From positions 1-58,346 of the forward strand of contig JAFWDQ010000017.1 in the NCBI GenBank assembly GCA_017516065.1: 58,346 nt of DNA. The letters are read 5' to 3'. This document shows, one piece after another, positions 17,599-24,564 of the stretch. A program made the translations under genes and the position numbers. Each line of letters starts with the position of its first letter. Position 1 is the stretch's first letter. The notes below the pieces were generated by a model. It was not told where the DNA came from, did not search any database, and worked only from the letters and a program-made list of their open reading frames with translations. Source of the DNA: Oscillospiraceae bacterium (GTDB lineage Bacteria; Bacillota; Clostridia; Oscillospirales; Oscillospiraceae).

Positions 17599-18183
17599 CT
17601 GGTCTTTCAGGAACGGACGTACAGCGTCCTGCTGGTGTCGGCGTCGGAAAAATTCAATGCGGCGATCATGAAGCTGCTCCCCATGACGGACTACTGGCCG
17701 GTGACCACGGCCCGCAGCATCGCCGAAGGCAAACGCCGGCAGGTGGAGCGGAGCTATGACATCGTCCTGATCAACGCGCCGCTGCCGGACGATTTCGGCA
17801 TGCGCTTCGCCATCGACGTGTGCGAGAGCAGCGACGCCGGGGTCCTGCTGCTGGTAAAAAGCGAGCTGTACGACGACGTCTACGCCGAGGTGGTGACCTG
17901 CGGCGTGATGACGCTGTCCAAGCCCGTCCCGATGCAGACGGTGTCCCAGACCCTGCGGATCCTCTGCGCCACCCGGGAGCGGCTGCGGAAGGTGGAGCAG
18001 CGGCAGAGCTCCGTGGAGGAGAAGATCGAGGAGATCCGTCTGGTGAACCGTGCCAAGTGGCTCCTCATCGAATGCCTGAACATGACGGAGGGGGAGGCCC
18101 ACCGGTATATCGAAAAGCAGTCCATGGACCTGCGCACCTCCCGCCGCCGGGTGGCGGAGGACATTATCAGAACGTATAAATAG
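17599..18183 (+). CDS. ANTAR-domain RNA-binding antiterminator with degenerate receiver domain
   Basis: About 194 residues. Residues 1-125 are receiver-like (YSVLLVSASEKF to SKPV), but the site of the phospho-acceptor Asp reads Asn59 in DIVLINAPLP and the acidic pair is missing, so it is probably not phosphorylated in the usual way. A coiled coil follows. The ANTAR domain is at the C-terminus: RAKWLLIECLNMTEGEAHRYIEKQSMD. ANTAR proteins bind paired RNA hairpins and prevent termination. No ATG or TTG is present in frame early enough; the best ribosome site, AAGGGGGGAG, points to CTG 17599, while GTG 17635 would remove the first strand of the receiver fold. Last gene of the GS/GOGAT operon. Confidence 0.85.
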   Translation: MVFQERTYSVLLVSASEKFNAAIMKLLPMTDYWPVTTARSIAEGKRRQVERSYDIVLINAPLPDDFGMRFAIDVCESSDAGVLLLVKSELYDDVYAEVVTCGVMTLSKPVPMQTVSQTLRILCATRERLRKVEQRQSSVEEKIEEIRLVNRAKWLLIECLNMTEGEAHRYIEKQSMDLRTSRRRVAEDIIRTYK

Positions 18184-18205
18184 TTGAAGACAGCTAAAAA
18201 AAGTG

Positions 18206-18243
18206 CAAAAAAAGGACGCGCTGTACAGCGCGTCCTTTTTTGC
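18206..18243. terminator. Bidirectional intrinsic terminator
   Basis: A perfect palindrome ggacgcgctg/cagcgcgtcc about the centre at 18224-18225, flanked by an A-run and a T-run. It separates the plus-strand ANTAR gene and the minus-strand aquaporin gene and can serve both. Confidence 0.92.
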
Positions 18244-18258
18244 AGATGGAAGCTGCGT

Positions 18259-18918
18259 TTACTCGGCCTTGCCGGCGATGCCGCGATAGACTACCGCCGC
18301 CAGCGCGCCGCCCACCAGAGGCGCCAGGATGAACACCCAGACGCAGGCGAGGCTCTCGCCGCCGACCAGCAGGGCGGGGCCGAGGCTCCGGGCGGGGTTG
18401 ACGGAGGTGCCGGTGAAGTGGATGCCGACGATGTGCACCAGCACCAGGGACAGGCCGATGACCAGGCCCGCCACGCGGCCGTTCTCCACCTTGGAGGTGA
18501 CGCCCAGGATGGCCAGGACAAAGACGAAGGTCAGGATGATCTCCACGATGAGGGACTTGAGCACGTCGCCATTATACAGGCCGTTGGTGCCCAGAGAGGT
18601 GCCGGGGCCCACCAGATAGCGGAGGATGGCGGCGCCTACGATGCCGCCCAGGATCTGAGCGATCACATAGCCCACGAAATCCTTGCCGCTCATCTTCTTG
18701 TTCACCAGCATGGCGATGGAGACAGCGGGATTGATGTGGCACCCGGACACGTTGCCGATGGAGTAGGCCATTGCCACGATCACCAGGCCGAAGGCCAGGG
18801 CCGTGCCCAGATAGGCCGCGTCGGCGGAGGCGGTGCTGCAGCCGAGAACGACGGCGGCGCCGCAGCCGAAGAGGACCAGGACCAGGGTTCCGATAAACTC
18901 CGATACGTACTTCTTCAC
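18259..18918 (-). CDS. aqpZ: Aquaporin Z-type water channel
   Basis: 219 residues with six membrane helices. Both NPA boxes are intact: HINPAVS (63-65) and SVNPARS (174-176). Phe43, His162 and Arg177 match the narrow selectivity filter of water-type AqpZ and not the wider glycerol facilitators. It should pass water in osmotic adjustment. It stands alone between a bidirectional terminator and its own promoter. Confidence 0.93.
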   Translation of the reverse strand: MKKYVSEFIGTLVLVLFGCGAAVVLGCSTASADAAYLGTALAFGLVIVAMAYSIGNVSGCHINPAVSIAMLVNKKMSGKDFVGYVIAQILGGIVGAAILRYLVGPGTSLGTNGLYNGDVLKSLIVEIILTFVFVLAILGVTSKVENGRVAGLVIGLSLVLVHIVGIHFTGTSVNPARSLGPALLVGGESLACVWVFILAPLVGGALAAVVYRGIAGKAE

Positions 18919-18969
18919 GGTGAATTACCTCCTTATTACCGCAGTTTTTCGGTTGATGATTGTCCAAAC

Positions 18970-18998
18970 AGTATAATAGAAAATCCTTGATTTGTAAA
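18970..18998 (-). promoter_or_regulatory. Promoter of aqpZ
   Basis: TTTACA, 17 bases, TATACT on the minus strand, about 50 bases before the aqpZ start, with AAGGAGG at the start codon. Confidence 0.6.
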
Positions 18999-19037
18999 GA
19001 AATTTATTATTTGTTTCCCCGTCGTCATCAGTTGTAA

Positions 19038-19907
19038 TCAGTCGTTTTCCGTCTTGGCCTGTCGGTCTCTGACGTAGACCTGCTTGCCGCCGTGGCCGCT
19101 GGGGTCGGGACGCATCTCCACCTCGAAGCGGGAGTGGGATTTCACCAGTTGGGTCAGCTTCCGGTAGCCGAAGTTCCGGGGGTCGAAGTCCGGCTGCTTT
19201 TTCATGATCAGGTTGGCCAGCTCGCCCATGAGCACATAGCCGTCCTCATCGGCCAGGTCCTCGATGGAGCTGGCGATGCAGGCCACCACCAGCTTGGGCA
19301 GCTTCTGGTGCCGGGTGACGCCGCTGTCGTCCGGCGGGGGAGAGGCGGCGGCCACCAGCGTGCCCACGACGCCGGGCTCCTGGGGCTTCTTGCTCCTGCT
19401 CTTTGGCTTCTCCGGTTCCGGCTCCGGCTCCGATTCCTGCTCGGCCTGCCGGGCGGCCTCCGCGGCGGCGGCCCGGATGACCTCCACGTAGATGAACTTG
19501 TCGCAGGCCACGATAAAGGGCTTCGGCGTCTTTTTCTCGCCGATGCCGATGACCTTCATGCCTGCCTCCCGGAGCCGGGTGGCCAGCCGGGTAAAGTCAG
19601 AGTCGCTGGATACCAGGACGAAGCCGTCCACCCGGTTGGAGTAGAGGATATCCATGGCGTCGATGATCATGGCCGAGTCCGTGGAGTTCTTGCCGGTGGT
19701 GTAGCCGTACTGCTGGATGGGCGTGATGGCGTGCTCCAGCAGCAGTTTTTTCCAGCTGGAGAGGTTCGGCTTGGTCCAGTCGCCGTAGATCCGCTTGATG
19801 GTGGGGGCGCCGTAGACGGAGATCTCCTCCAGCACTTCCCGGATGCTGGCGCTGGGGGCATTGTCCGCATCGATGAGGACGGCCAGACAAAGGTCGCGGT
19901 GTTCCAT
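19038..19907 (-). CDS. NYN-domain ribonuclease-like protein with C-terminal OST-HTH (LOTUS) domain
   Basis: 289 residues. The N-terminal 150 form a NYN (LabA/DUF88) PIN-like fold with acidic residues in LIDADNAP and SSDSDFTRLA that would bind metal for RNA cleavage. A Glu/Pro/Lys-rich linker follows. The C-terminal 80 residues form an OST-HTH module (DEDGYVLMGELANLIMKKQP, FGYRKLTQLV) that binds RNA in eukaryotic relatives. The ATG at 19907 has GGAGGGAAACC ahead and is preferred over TTG 19928. It follows the nucleotidyltransferase gene by 17 bases. Its RNA target is unknown. Confidence 0.85.
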   Translation of the reverse strand: MEHRDLCLAVLIDADNAPSASIREVLEEISVYGAPTIKRIYGDWTKPNLSSWKKLLLEHAITPIQQYGYTTGKNSTDSAMIIDAMDILYSNRVDGFVLVSSDSDFTRLATRLREAGMKVIGIGEKKTPKPFIVACDKFIYVEVIRAAAAEAARQAEQESEPEPEPEKPKSRSKKPQEPGVVGTLVAAASPPPDDSGVTRHQKLPKLVVACIASSIEDLADEDGYVLMGELANLIMKKQPDFDPRNFGYRKLTQLVKSHSRFEVEMRPDPSGHGGKQVYVRDRQAKTEND

Positions 19908-19924
19908 ATCGGTTTCCCTCCGTA

Positions 19925-20656
19925 TCAATGTTCAGCCAGGGCGGCCTCCACGGCCGCCAGCTGTTGGGGCGTGTTGACGCCCAGCATCTCCCCGGCGGTG
20001 CAGGCCATGCACACACCCACGGGCCCCTCCCGCAGCAGGAGCGCCGGCACGTCGGTCAGATAGTACTCCCCCTGGGCGTTGTCACAGCGCAGCTGCGTCA
20101 GGGACCGCAGCAGCGCCGGCGTGTCGAAGACGTAGACCCCGGCGTTCAGCTCCCGGATGGCCTTCTGCTCGGGGGTGCAGTCCCGGTCCTCCACCACCCG
20201 GAGGAAGCGGCCGTCGGCATCCCGGAGGATCCGGCCGTAGGGCAGCTCCGTATCGGAGCTGCCGGAGAGCAGGGTGCACAGGTTCCCCTCCCGGACGTGG
20301 GCCTGCGCCAGCGCCTCATAGCTCTCCCGGCGCATCAGGGGCATATCGCCGCAGCAGACCAGCAGCGGCCCGTCGTATCCGGCCAGCAGGTCCGCCGCCG
20401 CCATGACGGCGTGGCCGGTGCCCAGCTGCTGCTCCTGTACGGCGCAGGGGTACTGGGGGAAGGCCTCCATCACCGCCTCTTTTTTATAGCCCACAACGAG
20501 GATGATGTCTTCCGGCGGCAGGAAGTCCAGAGCCCTGACCACGTAGGCCAGCAGGGGCTGGCCGCAGGCCTGCCGCAGGACCTTCGGCACGTCGTATTGT
20601 TCGCTGTGCAGCCGGGTGCCCTTTCCGGCAGCCAGCACCAGTGCTTTCAGTTTCAC
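19925..20656 (-). CDS. GlmU-like sugar-1-phosphate nucleotidyltransferase (uridylyltransferase domain only)
   Basis: 243 residues with the nucleotidyltransferase N-terminus LVLAAGKGTRL, then QLGTGHAVMAA, CGDMPLM and NAGVYVF, all typical of the GlmU pyrophosphorylase half that makes UDP-GlcNAc. The left-handed beta-helix acetyltransferase half of full GlmU is missing, so it cannot carry out both steps alone. The substrate could be GlcNAc-1-P or another sugar phosphate. It is the first gene of a two-gene unit with the NYN gene. Confidence 0.85.
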   Translation of the reverse strand: MKLKALVLAAGKGTRLHSEQYDVPKVLRQACGQPLLAYVVRALDFLPPEDIILVVGYKKEAVMEAFPQYPCAVQEQQLGTGHAVMAAADLLAGYDGPLLVCCGDMPLMRRESYEALAQAHVREGNLCTLLSGSSDTELPYGRILRDADGRFLRVVEDRDCTPEQKAIRELNAGVYVFDTPALLRSLTQLRCDNAQGEYYLTDVPALLLREGPVGVCMACTAGEMLGVNTPQQLAAVEAALAEH

Positions 20657-20689
20657 GGGAGAGATCCCACCTTTTTCATACTTTCCCCC

Positions 20690-20718
20690 AGTATATCACG
20701 CCGGAGGCGCGCTGTCAC
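20690..20718 (-). promoter_or_regulatory. Promoter of the GlmU-like/NYN unit
   Basis: GTGACA, 17 bases, and TATACT with an upstream TG (extended -10) on the minus strand. Its -35 directly abuts that of the divergent proS promoter. Confidence 0.6.
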
Positions 20719-20747
20719 TTGACTTTTTCATGGGAATTTTATAAAAT
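20719..20747 (+). promoter_or_regulatory. Promoter of proS
   Basis: TTGACT, a 17-base spacer and TAAAAT on the plus strand. The two divergent -35 boxes are back to back, so the two units may compete for polymerase. Confidence 0.65.
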
Positions 20748-20757
20748 TACAGCATCT

Positions 20758-20842
20758 GCCGGGAAAGCTGCGGCTTTTCCGGCCCATGGAACGGGCGGGG
20801 GACCTGCTCGACCCGGGGAAAACGACCCGGGAGCGGTCCGGC
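20758..20842 (+). other. GC-rich structured leader of proS
   Basis: Two hairpins. The first has arms GGAAAGC and GCTTTTCC (20758-20782). The second pairs GGACC-GCTC with GAGC-GGTCC around an inner CCCGGG/CCCGGG stem (about 20809-20839). No T-run follows and no T-box specifier or antiterminator sequence was found. Function unknown; it may affect proS translation or mRNA stability. Confidence 0.5.
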
Positions 20843-20871
20843 GCCTACTTTGATTTAAGGATTTGAGGAAG

Positions 20872-22308
20872 ATGGCAAAAGACAAGAAAGTGGAACAGAT
20901 CACCGATATGGAGGTGGACTTTGCCCAGTGGTTCACCGACGTATGCCTGAAGGCCCAGCTGGTGGATTACTCCGGCGTCAAGGGCCTGTTCATTTTACGC
21001 CCCTACGGCTACGCGATCTGGGAGAATATCATGAACTATCTGGACCGGCGCTTCAAGGAGCTGGGCCATGAGAACGTCTCCATGCCCGTGCTGATCCCGG
21101 AGTCCCTGCTCCAGCAGGAGAAGGACCATGTGGAGGGCTTTGCTCCCGAGTGCGCCTGGGTCACCATGGGCGGCAGCGAGGAGCTGCCGGAGCGGCTGTG
21201 TGTCCGCCCCACCTCCGAGACCCTTTTCTGCGATCACTGGAGCCACGTCTGCCACTCCTGGCGGGATCTGCCCATGAAGTACAACCAGTGGTGCTCCGTG
21301 CTCCGCTGGGAGAAGACCACCCGCCCCTTCCTCCGGGGCCGCGAGTTCCTGTGGCAGGAGGGCCATACCATCCACGCCACCCCCGAGGAGGCCATGGAGG
21401 AGACCGAGCAGATGCTGGAGGTCTACGCCGACTGCTGCGAGGACCTGCTGGCCATGCCCGTGGTCCGGGGCAGCAAGACGGACAAGGAAAAATTCGCCGG
21501 CGCCGAGCGGACCTATACCGTGGAGTGCATGATGCACGACCACAAGGCCCTGCAGTCCGGCACCAGCCACTATTTCGGCGACGGCTTTGCCAGGGCGTTC
21601 AACATCACCTTTGCCGACAGGAACAACCAGCAGAGCTATCCCCACCAGACCTCCTGGGGCATGTCCACCCGCGTCATCGGCGGCCTGATCATGACCCACG
21701 GCGACAACAACGGTCTGGTGCTGCCGCCCCGTGTGGCTCCCATCCAGGTCATCGTGGTGCCGGTGGCACAGCACAAGCCCGGCGTACTGGACAAGGCGTC
21801 CGAGGTCTACGAGGCCCTGAACGCCGCCGGGATCCGGGTGAAGATGGACGACAGCGACAACTCCCTGGGCTGGAAGTGCGCCGAGTACGAGATGAAGGGC
21901 GTGCCTCTGCGGCTGGAACTGGGCCCCCGGGACATCGAAAACGGCGTCTGCGTGGCCGTCCGCCGGGATAACTTCGAGAAGATCACCGTCTCCCTCGACG
22001 AGCTGACGGCCAAGATCCCGGAGCTTCTGGAGGCGGTGCAGCAGGGCCTGTTCGACAAGGCCAAGAGCAACCTGGACAGCCATGTTTTCACGGCCCGCTC
22101 TCTGGAGGAGGCCCGTCAGCTGCAGGAGGAAAACGGCGGCTTTATCCGCACCATGTGGTGCGGAGAGCTGGACTGCGAGCTGAAAATGAAGGAGGAGGCA
22201 GGCATGACCTCCCGCTGCATCCCCTTCCAGCAGGAGCATCTGGACGACGTGTGCGCCGTCTGCGGCAAGCCGGCAAAGCACATGATCTACTGGGGCGTGG
22301 CCTACTGA
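20872..22308 (+). CDS. proS: Prolyl-tRNA synthetase, archaeal/eukaryotic-like form
   Basis: It charges tRNA-Pro. The 478 residues lack the editing insert of bacterial ProS and match the type 3 (archaeal-like) form found in some Firmicutes. Class II motifs are readable: [16 protein letters not shown], and [21 protein letters not shown]. The C-terminus ends in the conserved tyrosine (YWGVAY), with cysteines CAVCGK before it. ATG 20872 is chosen over TTG 20863 because it restores the family start MAKDKK. It lies 6 bases before the next gene. Confidence 0.95.
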   Translation: MAKDKKVEQITDMEVDFAQWFTDVCLKAQLVDYSGVKGLFILRPYGYAIWENIMNYLDRRFKELGHENVSMPVLIPESLLQQEKDHVEGFAPECAWVTMGGSEELPERLCVRPTSETLFCDHWSHVCHSWRDLPMKYNQWCSVLRWEKTTRPFLRGREFLWQEGHTIHATPEEAMEETEQMLEVYADCCEDLLAMPVVRGSKTDKEKFAGAERTYTVECMMHDHKALQSGTSHYFGDGFARAFNITFADRNNQQSYPHQTSWGMSTRVIGGLIMTHGDNNGLVLPPRVAPIQVIVVPVAQHKPGVLDKASEVYEALNAAGIRVKMDDSDNSLGWKCAEYEMKGVPLRLELGPRDIENGVCVAVRRDNFEKITVSLDELTAKIPELLEAVQQGLFDKAKSNLDSHVFTARSLEEARQLQEENGGFIRTMWCGELDCELKMKEEAGMTSRCIPFQQEHLDDVCAVCGKPAKHMIYWGVAY

Positions 22309-22314
22309 TCCGCC

Positions 22315-23328
22315 ATGGGAAAGCTGTCCTATCTGTCCCGCCGGGTCCGGAACATGAGCTTCGGCCGCATGTGGGAGACTGCCGGGAAGATCCATGAGAA
22401 ATACGGGAAAAACAGGCTGGTCACGTTTCTGGATATGGGCGTGTGCGGTCTGAAATACAGCGCCGGGTATATGGACTACTACGTCTGTGAGTTCTGCAAG
22501 CTCTCCGGCGCCCAGCGGGCCACCTATATCACCCGGGGCGTGAACAACGCCTACGTCCAGCGGCTCAACAGTCAGGAGTGCTGGGACACCTTCAACAACA
22601 AGGTGGAATTCGCCCGGACCTTCGGCCCCTATATGGGCCGGGGACTGCTGTATCTGCCGGACACGGATAAGACGGGCTTCGCGGAATTCCTCCGGGGGAA
22701 GGACAAGCTGGTGGTCAAGCCCATCGACGCTACCTGCGGCGTGGGCTTTGCCCTGCTGACCGGGGAGGATCTGAAGGACCCGGACGCCCTGTACGACCGG
22801 CTTATGGCCAGCGGCCAGACCCTGGCGGAGGAGTTCATCGTGCAGCACCCGGAGATGTCCCGGCTCTACCCCGACTCCGTCAACACCCTGCGCATCGTCA
22901 CCATCACGGTGAACAACCACCCCCGCATCGTCTTCTCCAGCCTTCGGGTGGGCAACGGCAAGCAGGTGGACAACCTCAACGCCGGCGGCCTTGCCCTGGT
23001 GCTGGACCGGGAGACGGGTCTGATCACCAAGCCCGCCGTGGACAAGGAAAACCGGGTCTTCACCGCCCATCCCATCACCGGCACGAATTTCATCGGCTTC
23101 ACGCCGCCCTTCTATCAGGAAGCGGTGGCTCTGGTGAAGCGGGCGGCGCTGGTGGAGCCCAGAATGGGCTATGTGGGCTGGGATGTGGCCATCACCGAGC
23201 GGGGCCCCATCCTCATCGAGGCCAACCAGTTTCCCGGCCACGATATCTATCAGTTCCAGCCCCATCTGGAGGCGGACCGCTGCGGCCTGCGGCCGGTCTT
23301 CGACAAGGCCCTCCGGGACGAGGACTGA
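22315..23328 (+). CDS. Sugar-transfer-associated ATP-grasp protein
   Basis: 337 residues. The central part has ATP-grasp features: KLVVKPIDATCGVGFALL as the phosphate-binding strand-loop, EEFIVQHPEM, and the metal-binding end EANQFPGHDIYQ. It best resembles the family often found in polysaccharide or sugar-transfer loci, whose substrates are mostly unknown. It probably joins a carboxylate to an amine or other nucleophile with ATP. It is likely co-transcribed with proS (6-base gap), though no functional link is evident. Confidence 0.75.
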   Translation: MGKLSYLSRRVRNMSFGRMWETAGKIHEKYGKNRLVTFLDMGVCGLKYSAGYMDYYVCEFCKLSGAQRATYITRGVNNAYVQRLNSQECWDTFNNKVEFARTFGPYMGRGLLYLPDTDKTGFAEFLRGKDKLVVKPIDATCGVGFALLTGEDLKDPDALYDRLMASGQTLAEEFIVQHPEMSRLYPDSVNTLRIVTITVNNHPRIVFSSLRVGNGKQVDNLNAGGLALVLDRETGLITKPAVDKENRVFTAHPITGTNFIGFTPPFYQEAVALVKRAALVEPRMGYVGWDVAITERGPILIEANQFPGHDIYQFQPHLEADRCGLRPVFDKALRDED

Positions 23329-23334
23329 GAGAAT

Positions 23335-23492
23335 CATCGGGAAATCGCTGCGCTGGATTTCCCGATGAAAAGACGGCACTTCGCTTCCACACGGGCAAAG
23401 CCCGTACGACGCTCCGCGAGAGGTGTTTTTCCGACGCACATGTCGTCGGAAAAACAGATTGGATTCTATTCCGCCGTCTGCGGGCGGCGGAA
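23335..23492. repeat. Cluster of four palindromes
   Basis: Four separate hairpins lie within 158 bases: CATCGGGAAAT with its complement (23335-23367), ACGGGC-AAA-GCCCGT (23391-23405), TTTTTCCGACG with its complement (23426-23454), and TTCCGCCG/CGGCGGAA (23469-23492). GACGGC at 23372 can also pair with GCCGTC at 23473, closing a branched fold. No protein frame is evident. It may be a structured RNA or a small non-autonomous repeat element. No second copy lies in the window. Confidence 0.55.
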
Positions 23493-23506
23493 CTCTGCGA
23501 GACGAA

Positions 23507-23550
23507 ACAAGAACGCTGCCGCGAACGATCGTTCGCGGCAGCGTTCTTGT
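23507..23550. terminator. Long perfect-palindrome bidirectional terminator
   Basis: A 22-base arm centred between 23528 and 23529 (acaagaacgctgccgcgaac with its complement). It separates the convergent ATP-grasp and lipoprotein genes. The T-rich tail is short, so a cruciform or transcript-end hairpin is as likely as a classical terminator. Confidence 0.65.
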
Positions 23551-23582
23551 TGTGTTTACAGAGAGATCAGAAGGCCTGCGCG

Positions 23583-24500
23583 TCACTCCGCGGCGGGAGC
23601 GGGAGCCGCCTGCTCCAGTGCGGACAGGATCGCTTCCACGGCGGGGGAGAGGGTCTGCCCCTCATAATAGGCCTTCATCTCCGCAACGCCGGCGCCAAGC
23701 TGCTCCAGAGGATCGACGCCGTCCAGCGTGCCGGACCAGCTTGCCAGAGCGGCGGTCAGATCCGCGGCGGAGAAATCGGGATTGGCCTCGGCAAAGGCCT
23801 CCAGCGCCTTGACCGCCTCCTCGGCGCGCAGGGAGGTGCCTGCGGAGCCGGGCTGAATGTCATAGATGGCGGTCAGGAGTCCGGCGGCGTCAATGGGGGC
23901 GGAGTCGCCGTCGGCGTCGCCCTGCAGGGGAACGAAGACGGCCTCGGCCAGATTCATGAGAGTTTCAGAATCGGACTCTTCCTTCATGGACAGGTTGTAC
24001 AGGATGCCCGGCACCACGTCCAGCCATGCGATGAAGCTGGCGTCCTTGCAGATGCCGTACATGCCGCCGCGGTCGGCCACCAGAGAGGTGCCCATGGCTT
24101 CCCACGTGTAGTTCAGGCCGGAGATGTTGTAGCTCTCCACGTCCAGCAGGCCCGCGATCTCCTCCGGAGCGGCGTCGATGCCCGGATCCGCGGGGACCAT
24201 GTCCGTGGACTGGGCCCGCAGGCAGAGATCCTTGCCGTCCAGGGTGAAGTCCATCTCCGAGATGGGGGTTTCCGAGGAGGCCATCAGAACGTGGTAGGAC
24301 ACGTTCTCGGCGCCGTCAGGGGCGGGCAGGTCGATGCCGGTGGCGTCCACCATCTCCTGCTCCGAGATGTTGTGGAGGGCGTCCTCAACAGCGCCGGCGC
24401 CGCCGTCAGCAGGGGGTTCCGGCTCCGGCTGAGCGCCGCAGGCGGATACACCGACGATCAGAGCGGCGGCGCAGAGGATAGCAAGCAGTTTTTTCTTCAT
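23583..24500 (-). CDS. Putative secreted lipoprotein of unknown function
   Basis: 305 residues. MKKKLLAILCAAALIVGVSAC is a lipoprotein signal peptide with the acylated Cys at 21. The mature protein is acidic, starts with a Glu/Pro-rich spacer (PEPEPPADGG), has a beta-rich middle (weakly like DUF4367-type folds), and ends with an Ala-rich helix and PAPAAE. The frame extends upstream to 24611, but only ATG 24500 gives the signal peptide and has AAAGGATGG before it. It lies 64 bases after asnS on the same strand. I do not recognise a function. Confidence 0.75.
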   Translation of the reverse strand: MKKKLLAILCAAALIVGVSACGAQPEPEPPADGGAGAVEDALHNISEQEMVDATGIDLPAPDGAENVSYHVLMASSETPISEMDFTLDGKDLCLRAQSTDMVPADPGIDAAPEEIAGLLDVESYNISGLNYTWEAMGTSLVADRGGMYGICKDASFIAWLDVVPGILYNLSMKEESDSETLMNLAEAVFVPLQGDADGDSAPIDAAGLLTAIYDIQPGSAGTSLRAEEAVKALEAFAEANPDFSAADLTAALASWSGTLDGVDPLEQLGAGVAEMKAYYEGQTLSPAVEAILSALEQAAPAPAAE

Positions 24501-24564
24501 TGGAAACCATCCTTTCAGTTTTGATTTGAAATAATAAGAGACACGGCCGCTGTCGGTCCCGTGT

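Noticed and set aside
17577-17634. ATT 17575 as start of the ANTAR gene
   Set aside because: It would put the ribosome site AAGGGGGGAG inside the gene; CTG 17599 has the better spacing.
20748-20871. T-box riboswitch before proS
   Set aside because: No specifier loop, no AG bulge and no conserved antiterminator sequence; the stable hairpin lacks a T-run.
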